Position numbers and translations under genes: made by a program. This document shows, piece after piece, positions 13,761 to 25,474 of a stretch of DNA of 64,000 nucleotides. Source of the DNA: Botryotinia globosa (taxonomy: Eukaryota > Ascomycota > Leotiomycetes > Helotiales > Sclerotiniaceae); NCBI GenBank assembly GCA_014898425.1, contig RCSZ01000006.1, positions 2,356,001 through 2,420,000 on the forward strand, read 5' to 3'. The notes beneath the pieces are model-generated. The model had not been told where the DNA came from. It ran no database searches and was given only the letters and a program-made list of their open reading frames with translations. Within the stretch, counting starts at the first letter, position 1. Each line of letters opens with the position of its first letter.

Positions 13761-14765
13761 TAAAATTAATATTATAATTAGAAAATCTAATTCTTATTTG
13801 AAACAATATTGATAGAAAAATAACAATCTATTTTAGTAGAAATATATAATAAATAAAATCTTTCCTATATAGTAAAACTTCCTTCAAAATTGAATTTGTT
13901 ATAAACAATACTATATTATATTCTTATTATATATTTCAAATATAAAGATTTTATATAATATTACAAACAATTTAAATATTAGAATACTAATCTAAAAGAT
14001 TTCTATAGTTATTAAAAAACCTTTGAATATTTAATATTATATTGAAAATCGTTAATTTAATTCGAAAGATAACCTAAATAATCATTCTTATTTTTATTAA
14101 TTTCAATAATAAAATATTTTAATTACTTTTTGTTTTTAATATCCTCATGATTAATTTTAATCAAATTCTTTAAAATAAATTGATTCTATTCTAATATTTA
14201 TTTCTATTGTTTTTATATTATTAAACAATCTCTATAGTAGAGTATTCATTATAGCCAATGTCAAATAAATCATAACAATTGGTGTATTAGAATAATACAA
14301 TGTAATTAATACTAATTAGATCTATATGTTTTTTCATTTTATTATTGTAATAAATATAAGAAAGGATTCGTTTATATTATATTAGAATATAGTATTTTTG
14401 ATATTCTAAAGTATATCGAAATATAATATATTTCTTTTTAAAATATTAGAAAAGATTATTGATATTAAAAGATATAAAGAAATAAATTATTTTAATGAAA
14501 AGAAAATTCAAAAAACTCTATTAATATATTTACTAATCTTATAATTAAAAGATTTAATACAAACTAAAAAAAAAATTAATTTTTATATATATTTTATCAA
14601 TAATAAAAGCTTGATTTATTACTATCGTTTTATTATTTAGATTTATAAACAAAATAGAGATTATATAATTGTATAATTATATTAGATTTTGAAAATAATT
14701 AAAAATATGATACTTAATGTTCATAAGACTTTTAATAAATTATATTTATTGAAAAATAGATTATA
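13761..14765. repeat. Mosaic of LINE-family fragments
   Basis: Sequence from 13800 to 14230 aligns directly with 23290-23690 and, as reverse complement, with 15250-15560. From about 14240 it instead matches 19425-19560 in direct orientation. This is therefore a chimera of at least two family X fragments in opposite orientations. Nothing coding remains. Confidence 0.5.
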
Positions 14766-17700
14766 AATATTATTAGTAGTAGTAATAATAGTATTTATTA
14801 ACGTCCATCGAGCTGGCTTAAAACTAACCCTGGGAACCTCCCAAGGGGTATAGAAATATATTAAACTATGAATTTATTTAATATCTTAAAAAACAATTCA
14901 TATATATAAAAATCAAAGCTCATTTAAATAATTCCTTTTTTATTAGTTGAAATAAAATCAATAATATTTTTAGAATCCTAAAGAATTAGATATAATTTTT
15001 TAGAAATAAATAAATATAGATTATAAGGATATGTATTTATAAGATATATAAATATTAAATAATACTTTTGTTATATTCTTTAATTATTGTTTAAATTAGA
15101 TAAGGGAAGAATAAGATTTGATTAAGAAGAAAGAAAAAGAAAAAGAGAAAAAGAAAAAAAAATGATTGAATACTTTTAATAAAAGCAAATATTAATATAG
15201 AATTGAATAATTCCAAAAAATTCGATTAATATTAATAATTGTAATATTAAAAACAAGAAATAATTAAGACTTTCTGTTATTAATAAAAATAGAAATAAAA
15301 ATGATTATTTAGACTATTTCCCGAATTAAATTAATAATTTATAATATAATATTAAATATTTAGAAATCTTTTAATAATTATAAGAGTATTTCAAGTTAGT
15401 ATTTTGATACTAAAACTTTTTATAATATTATATAAAATCCTTATATTCTGTATATATAGTTAGAATATAATATAATTTTTTTTTTAATAAATTCAATTTT
15501 AAATTTTTTTTAATTATATAAGCAAGGTTTTATTTATTATAAATATTTGAAAAAATGAATTATTATTTCTTTTATTAAAATTATTTTATTTAATTATAAA
15601 GCTTTTTAATAATAATTCTTATTTTATTAATGATAGATATTGAAGTAGATTTTAAATTCTAAATGGATTTGTAGATTTTAAGGTTAATAAATTTGTTAGT
15701 GGTTTTGTTCTCTTTAATATTTATATATTTAGGGGATTAATAAACTCTGATATCAAAGATTTGTATAATATTTTAATAAATATAAAAGATTTATTAAAAA
15801 GAATTAAATATATTATTATATAAATATTAGATTATTAAGATATTATTGATATAAAGCTATAAATATTGCTTATTAAATAAAAAGATTTTTAGAATATATT
15901 TGAAGCTTATATAGATTTCGATTGCTTTTAAATTAAAGATATACAAAATATTGTTGATTAAATCCGAGTTAATAATGATTTGCTTTTTATTCTGATATAT
16001 TATATATTTATATTCAATAAGCCTTTTTTTATCAATAATTTATTTAAAATTGCTTGAGAAGATTGAAATCTTATTGAGAGGAAAATGAGATTATTATTTC
16101 TTGAAGCTAATAATTATTATTTCCTTATTAATATTTCCTATTGGATTTATTCAATATTCTAAAGAGAAATGTGAAGATTGTAGTGTAAAGTATATAATAT
16201 TAAAAAGGATTGTTTTTAAATATTGAATTTTGGTTTTAGGTTTTTATTATTGATTAATATCTTTGTTTTTAATAATAAATAGGAATGTGATTTAATGGAT
16301 TATAGAGTAAAAGATATCTATTAATTGAATATATATAATAAAATAAAGCTTAGCTTTATTTAATATTATATTAATAAATAAAATATTTATATTTTTAAAA
16401 AAAGCAGTTATTGAAATAGTTTTTTAAATTAAAAATATATTTCTAAATATTAAAATAAATATTTGTTTCAATAGATTGATATACTAATTTATTTGAAAGA
16501 AAATAATAAAATTGTGAATAATATATTAGATATAAAATAATTTTATTCTGTTATTGAATTATATTTCAATTCTGTATATAAAAAAGGGAATAATATAAAT
16601 AATAATAGTTTTATATAAAATTGAGATTAAAGAACTATCAATCATTTTTATAAAATTATAAATATAATATACTATTATTTAAATTTTAATAACCTTTATA
16701 ATAATATATTTTTTAAAAAAAGTTTTTTATTAAATTAAACTCTAAATTATCTTAAAGTAGATTATACTTTCTTTTCAATTATAATAATTAATATAATAAT
16801 AAACTTTTTATTAACAATATAAGAAAAAGCATAATTCTTTCTTTTTTTAATAAAATAAATTATTTCGAGTTTTTCAAAAATGAAGATAATCTTATTATTA
16901 TTATTTTATTCTAGGATTTTCCTTATATTATTTACTAGAATAAGGATATTAATATTTAGGGATTAAAAGGCCTAATATAAACAAAGATTATTAATATATT
17001 CGAAATATAATTCTATATTTTGTAATATAAGTTTAGTTAGATATAGTATATATAGAATTAAGAAGAAGAGAAAGCTTTATAATATTCTGTATATAATTTT
17101 GTAATTGGATGTAATCGAGTTTTTTAAATGAATTTGAATATATTGATTAATAAGAAAGAAATTGATTAATTATAAAAGGGTTAGAGGTTAATCTTATTTA
17201 ATTATTCTTCTTAATAATCTTTATTTTAGGAATATATTGAAAATATTTTGAATATTTATAGTAATTATAATAATATTAATATCTAATCCTTAGGAAAAGA
17301 TAATCTCTATATTATATATAAAATAAATAATCAAATCTATAATAATTCTTTTAGAAAAGACTTTTTTATATTGTAGATTAAGGATATTATTGATTAGTAT
17401 AATTTATATTAAATGATAGATTATAATTTTTTCCAGATTTTTTGAGATATAGAAAATAAGTGTAATTGATTATTAAAAATAAATAAAGAATTTATTCTTC
17501 TTATTAATCTTAAATAATATAACTATCTCAACAAGTTTCCAAACTTATAAAATAAAATTGAATACTAAATATTAGTTATAAAGTTTATATAGAATATTAT
17601 TAATTATTGATTAATAGATTTTGAATATTTATATTATAATATAATTAATATTTAATAAAATATTAAAAATTCTAATAATATTATATTCAATTTTTTTTAT

Positions 17701-20700
17701 CAAAATAAATTGGAATTACTCTAAAATACTTAATCCATTTTAATTCTCAAAAGGATTATATTTAAGATTATTAAAAATATTAAAATAATTGAGGATTTCC
17801 TTATATAAAATCTTAGTTTTTTTTATAATATCTTTAATAAGATTTTTATTAATAAATAATAAAAATAATTTCAGATTAAATTTTAATTTATATTAATTAA
17901 TAACCTTATAAAGCTTTTTATTATTTTTAATTTTATTTATAATATTTTTTCAATGATTATATTTTGCTTATTGAATTACTTTATAAAAGATTTGAATTAT
18001 TTAAAGAATATTTTTATTTGAAATATTATATTTATAGAAATAATTCTAATATATCTTTTTATATTCAAGGATTTATTATAATATAATTTTATTATTTTCT
18101 TTATTAGATTTATTAATTATACAAATAATAATATTTATTATTGTTATAAAATCTGTTATATATATTTTAATTATTATTTTATTTGTAAAGAAAAAAGGAT
18201 TAGAAAAATGGGTTATATTAATATATATTAAATTAAAGAGTTTTCTTAACTTTGTTTTTAGGATTTTATAATAGTATTATTTCAATAAAATTATATTTTA
18301 TTTTGGAATAATAATAATTTATATTTTGTAATTTGAATTATTATATATATTTTCTCTAATAATAATTCTGATAAAAAAAATATTTAAAAAAATGAGATTA
18401 ATAATATAATCAACTCTATATATAAATTTACTAGGGATATTAATAAAGTTTATATTATTATTATTAAATCAATATACTAAATTCGAATTTTTATATTTAG
18501 ATTATATTTCTAATTTGAATATATAATATTAAATATTGAAATCGTTTTTTATTAAATATTAAAATAATAAAATCAAATAGAATATATAATCAATTATTTT
18601 ATTATTATTCAATTAATAATACAAATTGAATATAGTATTTCTATTTATATCAATTTAAAAAAGATTTCTATTATATATAAATCAATATTTTTATATATAT
18701 ATATTATAATTTGAGAATAATCTAATTTTTCAAAATTCTCAAGATTTTAGAAATTTATTGAAATATAATAATTATAATTTGAATAATTTTGAATTTATAT
18801 ATTAATAATTATTCAAAATTCCTGAATATATATAATATTAATTTATTAGATATTAAAGATTATAAAAATTATTATATATATAGAAATACTTTTATTAATA
18901 TTAATTTAATAGATTTGAAGATTGTATTATTGGGTTTATTAATTATGGATTTTATTATAAAATTTATTATATTATATTAATATTAATAAAGTATTTTTTC
19001 AAAATTGAATATATTAAGTTTATTAGGATTTTATATATAATAAAAGATATCCTTATTCTTTTCTTTATTTATTTTTAAATATAATCTAAGGATTTTTATT
19101 TAAAGGAAAATAAATATTTGAATTATAATTACAAAAACTTGTATTTAGATTATAATTATAAGAATTTATATCTAATTTTGGGCTAGAGTTTGATTAATAA
19201 TAAAAATAGATTTAATTTATTTATATTAAATAATAATAATATTATATTTATATTTATTAATAGATTTTATAATTATAGTTATAGAAATATCGAATATCTT
19301 TGTTTCAAAAATTTTAATAAATATATTAATTATTTTATATTAAATCTTTTCTATTTTTTGAATAGTTTTAAATTTGTTTTTGATGGGGAGTATTATAATA
19401 TTATTCTTGTATTGGAAGATAATAGAGTATTCATTATATCTAATTTCGAATAGATTATAACAATTAATATATTTGAATAATATTATGTAATTAATATTTA
19501 TTAATTTTTTATATATATTTGTTTAATGATTGTAATAAATATAAAAGAAAAATTGATTGTATTTGGAGAAGGAATAGTATTTTTAATAGTTTAGATTGTA
19601 TTGGATTATAATATACTTTTTTTCAATTAGTTTGAAAAGATTATTAATATTAAAAAAAATGAAAAAGTGGATTGTTTTAGTGAATAAAATAATCCAAGTG
19701 ATTTTGTTAGAATATTTATTAATTCTATAATTGAAGAATTTGATAATAATTAAGTATTTTTTTGTTTGTATAAAAGCTTTATTAAGGATAAGGGTTTTGT
19801 TTATTATAATTATTTTATTGTTTAGATTTATAAAGGAAATAGGGATTTTTGTAATTATATAGTTGTATCAAATCTTTAGAATGATTAGGAATATAATATT
19901 TAATATTTATAATATCTTTTATTGAGTATATTTATTATAAAATAAATTATAAATATTATTAATTATAAAAATAATAATTCAATCTATAATTGTAAACGAG
20001 ATTATTGGAATATCAATTAAAAAAAAATCTTCAATAATTTCTATAAAATATTATTAAAAAATAAAAATAGAGAGTTAATTGAGTAGAGTTGAGGGTTTAT
20101 ATTTAATAAATAATTTTCGATTTTGATATTGGATATAATTCGAAATAAAACTTTTTTTTAATATAAAGTTATAAAAGGTTTTTTCGAATTGTACATTTCT
20201 AAGTTTAAAAAATATATTATTTCTAATATTATTTGTATTATTGAATTTGATTATCTTTATAAAGATTTTAGAATCAATAATAAATATAATATAGATAGAA
20301 AATTGAGTATAGATATTAAAAGGTATAAATAAAGTAATAATATTGATAAAAATAATAATAGTTATAAAATTAATTATAAAGCTAATAAATTCCTTTATAA
20401 AAGCTATATTAGATATATTTATATAGAATATTATAAAAATATTAAATAATATTATAAGGTTTATAATGATTATATATTTACTTTTTATATTATATTCAAA
20501 AGCATTAAATTGTTTTTTAATAATATTTAATATATTTAGAATAATATTTTGATTATAATAATTGGTTTCGAGAAAAAAAAGCATTTGAGTATTTATTCTA
20601 TTTCTTTTTTTTTTAATTATATAAAAATTGATTAAAATTGAATAAAGATTGTAAATCTAATAAACATATAAACCTAAGGTTTAATAACTATAAAGAATAA

Positions 20701-20870
20701 TCCAATATTATAAACCCACTATTTAATGATATTATTATAAAAACAATTGTTAAATTAAATAAAAGAATTTATAAAGAATATAAAGAGTTAATTCTATATA
20801 ATAAAGTCGAAATACAAAGATACCTCGATTTTGGGATGTTGTATTGATCTGTTATAAATATTATTGTTTA
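14766..20870 (-). mobile_element. Near full-length LINE-type copy (X), minus strand
   Basis: The most complete family X copy, about 6.1 kb. Its 3' end, read on the minus strand, is gctcgatggacgttaataaa followed by a (TAC/TAT)n simple tail at 14766-14805. Its 5' region at 20800-20870 matches the start of the copies at 9001 and 29690. The part 14775-17690 is colinear with 25535-28360. A 169-codon frame on the minus strand (20075-20584) shares the block LFIKYKPSTLLN with the copy at 9001-12702. RIP has placed stops in all long frames. I could not identify a reverse transcriptase motif with confidence. Confidence 0.5.
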
Positions 20871-21745
20871 TTAGAAAGATATTTTATTTATAATTATAAG
20901 TATTATATTCAAAATATCAATTCAAAACAGACTTTTAATAATTTTATAAATCTTTATTATAAAAGAAATAAGAAATTTATTAAATAGAATTATGGATTTC
21001 TATTCTATAAATAATTTTCTACTTTAATATTGTAAGCAAATTAAAATAATACTTTTTTTGATATAAAATTATAAAAAATCTGTTCAGATAATATGGAATA
21101 CAATTTATTAGATATCATATTTTTTCTAGAAAGTTTAATATTATTAGATTTTATTAATTTTATAAAAATTTGAAAATTAATAATGAATATAATATAAGCA
21201 AAAAATGAAATATAAATATGAAAAAATATAAAAAGGGTAATGCCATTGCAAAAATTGTAACAATTATACAATCAATTATAAAATTAATGAATTCGTTCAT
21301 AAATCTTATATTAAGAATATTTATATAAAATATTATAAGAAAATTGAATAAAATTGTAAGATTTGTAATAATTATTTACCTATTTTTCATATTTTATTTA
21401 AAAATGTTAAATTATTTTTTAATAATATTTGATATATTGAAAATAATATTAGAATTATTTTGATTATAATAATTAATAATGAAAAATAAAAATAAATGAA
21501 TATTTATTTTGATCTTATATTTTTTTATTTATATATACAAAGTTTTTAAATATATAAATTTAGAATCTTATAATTAAAAGAAATAATTCAAGATTTTGAG
21601 TATATTATTTAATAATATTATTATAAAAATAATTATTAAATTGAATAAAAATTTTTAAGGAAATATTTTCATTATTATAAATTTAAAGATGCAAATTCCA
21701 AAGATATTTTAATTTTTGTATATTATATTAATCTGAGCAATTATA
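20871..21745 (-). mobile_element. Second 5'-region fragment of family X
   Basis: Repeats the 5' region of the neighbouring copy in the same orientation. The end at 21690-21745 corresponds to 20815-20870, and a 76-codon minus-strand frame (21041-21271) resembles the 169-codon frame at 20075-20584 (shared ...FKIFIKLIKSNN-type block). The result is a head-to-tail arrangement of two 5' regions. Confidence 0.4.
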
Positions 21746-22900
21746 TTATGAAATTACAGATAGCCTTTTAAATCAGTTATTGTTTATTTGATATTACCTT
21801 ACTATATAGATAACCGTGGTAATTCTGTTAATATATATTAGAATGAGTACAAGGTGACAATTAGTATAGAATATAGGTGTAGATTTATTATAAGATTTTT
21901 CATTGATTTTTTCAAAATCTTTTTCTAAAGTTATATGTATATAAAAACTTTTCTATATTAGAATAACAATTATCCTAATATTAATTCAATCAATGCCTGT
22001 AATAAAATCCTCCTTTTTAAGACTTTTATTCCCAAAAGCTTTAGAATTACCTATTATCCGATACCTAGTTTGTTTTGTATTTTTTAAACCCTTTTAAAAA
22101 GTATTTAATAATTGGTCATCGTTAAATCGATTTCTTTTTAGATCTTATTAATTTTTCTAATAATAAATAAACTATATAATATTTATATCCTCGTTTTATA
22201 AACTTTAGTTTCTTCAGAATTTCTAAAGAAAACTATATTGTAATACAAAAGTATTAAAAGTTAATCTAAAATTTGAAATCCGAAGTTTGAAATCTTTAAA
22301 AATTCGAAAGATTTTGAAAGAAAATCGAGTCGCTTTCGGTGAGATGGTGATTCGTATTCGACAAAGTTTTGCTTTCCCCTTTTCGTCTTTTAATCTCGAA
22401 AGCTAATTGTTCTTTTAAAATGTATTAAACCATTAAAATCTGAAATTTAGAAACTCCTGAAGATCCTGAAGATTCTGAAAATCTTGAAAATCTTGAAAAG
22501 AATTTGATAGCACTTTGCTAGTACATAGTATTTGAAATCCTGAAATCTTGAAAATCCTGAAGATCTGAAAGATTAGAAAATTATGAGATGCCTGAGGCAT
22601 GAAAACCCCGAAAATCTTGAAATCCCGGAATTGACTGAGAGATGTAGACCTCAATTAGCTTCCTGCTGAGTCCTCGAAACCTGAGGGAATTCCTGAAAAT
22701 CCTGAGCATCTAGAAGATATTTGAAACCCCTTAAATCCTGGAAATAGTTTATTTGCATTTCTCTATTAAATTAAGCGATTCTAATAGAATTTTATTCTGT
22801 TTTTGATTAAATATTAACTATTTGATATAATATTAATTATCTGTAATTAACTTTAATTAATGAATGTAATTATTTATGGAATAGCTGATTAGGTTTTTTA
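21746..22900. repeat. AT-rich spacer with 9-bp degenerate repeats
   Basis: The stretch to about 22250 shows no recognisable element. From about 22430 to 22740 it contains imperfect 9-bp repeats of tcctgaaga / tcttgaaaa, best ordered at 22457-22501. These give a minus-strand frame of Gln-Asp-Phe tripeptides (22433-22654). G+C is higher here than around it. I see no evidence that it is a gene. Confidence 0.5.
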
Positions 22901-24958
22901 CCTTAACAACACAAACAGGTATATAGAACAATGGAAGTGCAGTGCTAGTATTAATAGAGTAATATTTTTATGTTATTCAAGATTCTGAATAGTATTTGAA
23001 CGCCTATGGCTCTACATCGACAGCACATTAATGATCTGGTGTTCATATAATAAGACATCCGATTCCTTTTAATAGGTTTTTTATATTTATCAAGATATTA
23101 TATAAATATTTGATATTAGAGTTTGTTAATCCTTTAGATATATAGATATTGAAGGAAACAAAGTTGTTAATAAACTTATCAACCTTAAGATTTACAAATC
23201 TATTTGAGATTTAGAATTTGCTTCAATATTTATTATCAATAGAATAAAGATTATTATTAAAAAACTTTATAATCAAATAAAGTAATTTTAACAGAAGAAA
23301 TAACAATCTATTCTTTTAGATATATATAATAAATAAAACCTTATTTATATAATTAAGCTTTTTCTAGAATTGGATTTGTTAAGAAAGATATTATAATGTA
23401 TTTTAGTTATATATATAGGATATAAAGATTTTGTATAATATTACAGAAAATTCTAATATCAAAGTACTAATTTAGAATGCTTTTATAATTATTAGAATTT
23501 TTTTAAATATTTAGTATTATATTGTAAATCGTTAATTCAATTTAAGAAATGATCTAAATAATTACTTTTATTTCTATTTTTGTTGATAATAAAAGGTTTT
23601 AGTTATCTTTCATTTCTAATATTATAATTATTAATATTGACCGAATTCTTTGGAATTATTTAGTTTTATATTAACATTTATCCTTATTAAGAATATTCAA
23701 TCTTTTTTTTCTTTTCTTTTCTTTTCTTTTCTTTTCTTTTCCTTTTTTAATTGAACCTTGTTTTTCTTTAATTTAATTTAAATAGTGATTAGGGATATAA
23801 TAAGAATTCTTTTTAATATTAATATATTTTATAGATATATATCCTTATAATATCATATTCATTTGTTTCTAAAAAATTATATCTAGCTTTTTGAAGTTCT
23901 GAAATACTATTATTGGTTCTATTTCAACTAATAAAAAAGGAGTTATTCAAATAGACTTTGATTTTTATATATATGAATTGTTTTCTAAAGATATTAGATA
24001 AATTTATAGCTTAATATATCCCTATACCCTTCAAAAGGTTCCCAGAGCTGGTCTTAAGCTGGCCCGATGGATGTTAATAAATACTATTACTACTACTAAT
24101 AATAGTATTTGAGATTCTAAATAGTATTCGAATTTCTAAATAATACTAGTATTAATAGAGTGGTATTTCTATAGTTACTAAATCCCTGAATGATACTAGT
24201 ACTAATAAAGTGGTATTTCTATAGTTCCTAAACCTTTATATAGTGCTAATACCATATCCAATCAAAGACTTAGTGAGAAGAGCTTTTAATGAAATAATAC
24301 TAACGTTGATATTTAAATTATTAAACTATAAATTTTATAAAATTAATACAAAAAATGAAAAAATGATATTTTATTCAATAGTAAGTTCGGAGCCTTATAA
24401 TTCGATATATAAAATAATTTCAGTGATCAAATTATATAATTTTCATTCTTCAAAGACTTCAAATTATTCGTTTCTGAGATTATATTCATAAAATAATTTC
24501 AAATTTATAAAATTTATTATATTTCAAATAAAAACTTAATATAATATATAACAATATAATATAAAAATTATTTACTAACTAAATTTTATTAGAACTTTAA
24601 AGTATATATATTTTTTGATTATAGCCTTTTTTTTCATTATGATCTGTTTCAAAAGACAACTAATCATTTTAGATTTTAATTCTATATTTTTATTTTTTTT
24701 ATTTCTTAGATCTATAATTTTAATATTTATAAGGGCTAGCTATAAAATTTACAAAAACTAGTTACAAAGGCTAGCTATAGAACTTAGAAAGACTTGCTAT
24801 AAGAGTTAATTAATCGTATTTTGATAATACTTTTATTATACCAAAAAAATATTATATCCAATTTGAAGTACAATTTAAACACTATATCCCAATTGAATAC
24901 TATACAACATGGGGTACCATAGAGATACCGGAAAGAATTCCCATTTGTATCATTAAGA
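22901..24958 (+). mobile_element. TA-flanked TIR element, copy D, split by a LINE
   Basis: Starts ccttaacaacacaaacaggt directly after TA and ends cccatttgtatcattaaga directly before TA, with inverted ends like copies A-C. It is interrupted between 23000 and 24113 by a truncated LINE-type insertion. Without the insertion and one copy of its 20-bp duplication the element is about 0.93 kb, like copies A and C. Internal ~60-bp imperfect repeats (actagtactaataaagtggtatttctatag) at 24130-24240 are typical of the family. Confidence 0.65.
23001..24112 (+). mobile_element. 5'-truncated LINE insertion with 20-bp TSD
   Basis: Matches the 3' end of family X: the reverse complement of 14770-15800 is colinear with 23070-24108. 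It ends in gatgttaataaatactatta followed by an ACT/AAT simple tail. It is flanked by gattctgaatagtatttgaa (22981-23000) and gattctaaatagtattcgaa (24113-24132), a 20-bp duplication differing by two transitions. A 5' truncation, a 3' simple-repeat tail and a long target duplication are hallmarks of target-primed non-LTR retrotransposition, so family X is assigned to the LINEs on this basis. The first ~70 bases (gcctatggctctacatcgac...) did not match the other copies. Confidence 0.7.
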
Positions 24959-25474
24959 TAATAAATTGAGGATTATAATAAAATAATAATCCTTCAAAAA
25001 GATTCGAAAAACTATAGAATAAAAACAATTTTTTAAAAGAAATACAATGTTAAAATTAATTAAAATTATTCAAATATTTTAAAAGGAATTGAATAAAAAG
25101 AAACGAACTATTATAATAATAATAAAAATATAAAGTTCTTAAGTATCAATATATTAGGGGATTTATAAATAGATAGTTTTTGAATGAAATAAATGATATA
25201 GTAAAAGATTCAAAGAATTATTCAAAAATCGAACTAACAATTGAAAAGGAAATAAGTTTTTCATTTCTTTTCCTATCTACTCTATATAATTGAACTTAGA
25301 ATAGATATGTTATATAATCTTGATAAAGCTATATAAATCGAATCGATTAAGAATTTACTACTATTACTACTACTAAATTGAAAATTTATATAGAGATTTA
25401 AATTAATTTTTTATTCATTCGAAGTATTACAATACTAGGACACTTCTACTAAATCAACCGGATTTTACTCAGGA
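24959..25474. repeat. AT-rich spacer ending in a TIR-element terminus
   Basis: Mostly unclassified AT-rich DNA. At 25431-25460 it contains caatactaggacacttctac, preceded by TA, which matches the terminus of the small TIR element at 37675 (cagtactagggcacttctat). It is then cut off by the LINE-family tail. A lone terminal fragment. Confidence 0.4.

Noticed and set aside
16980..17000. Reverse transcriptase YxDD box of the LINE family on the minus strand (reads Y-I-N-N)
   Set aside because: Flanking residues do not match a reverse transcriptase convincingly, and Y-N-N strings are common in such AT-rich DNA.
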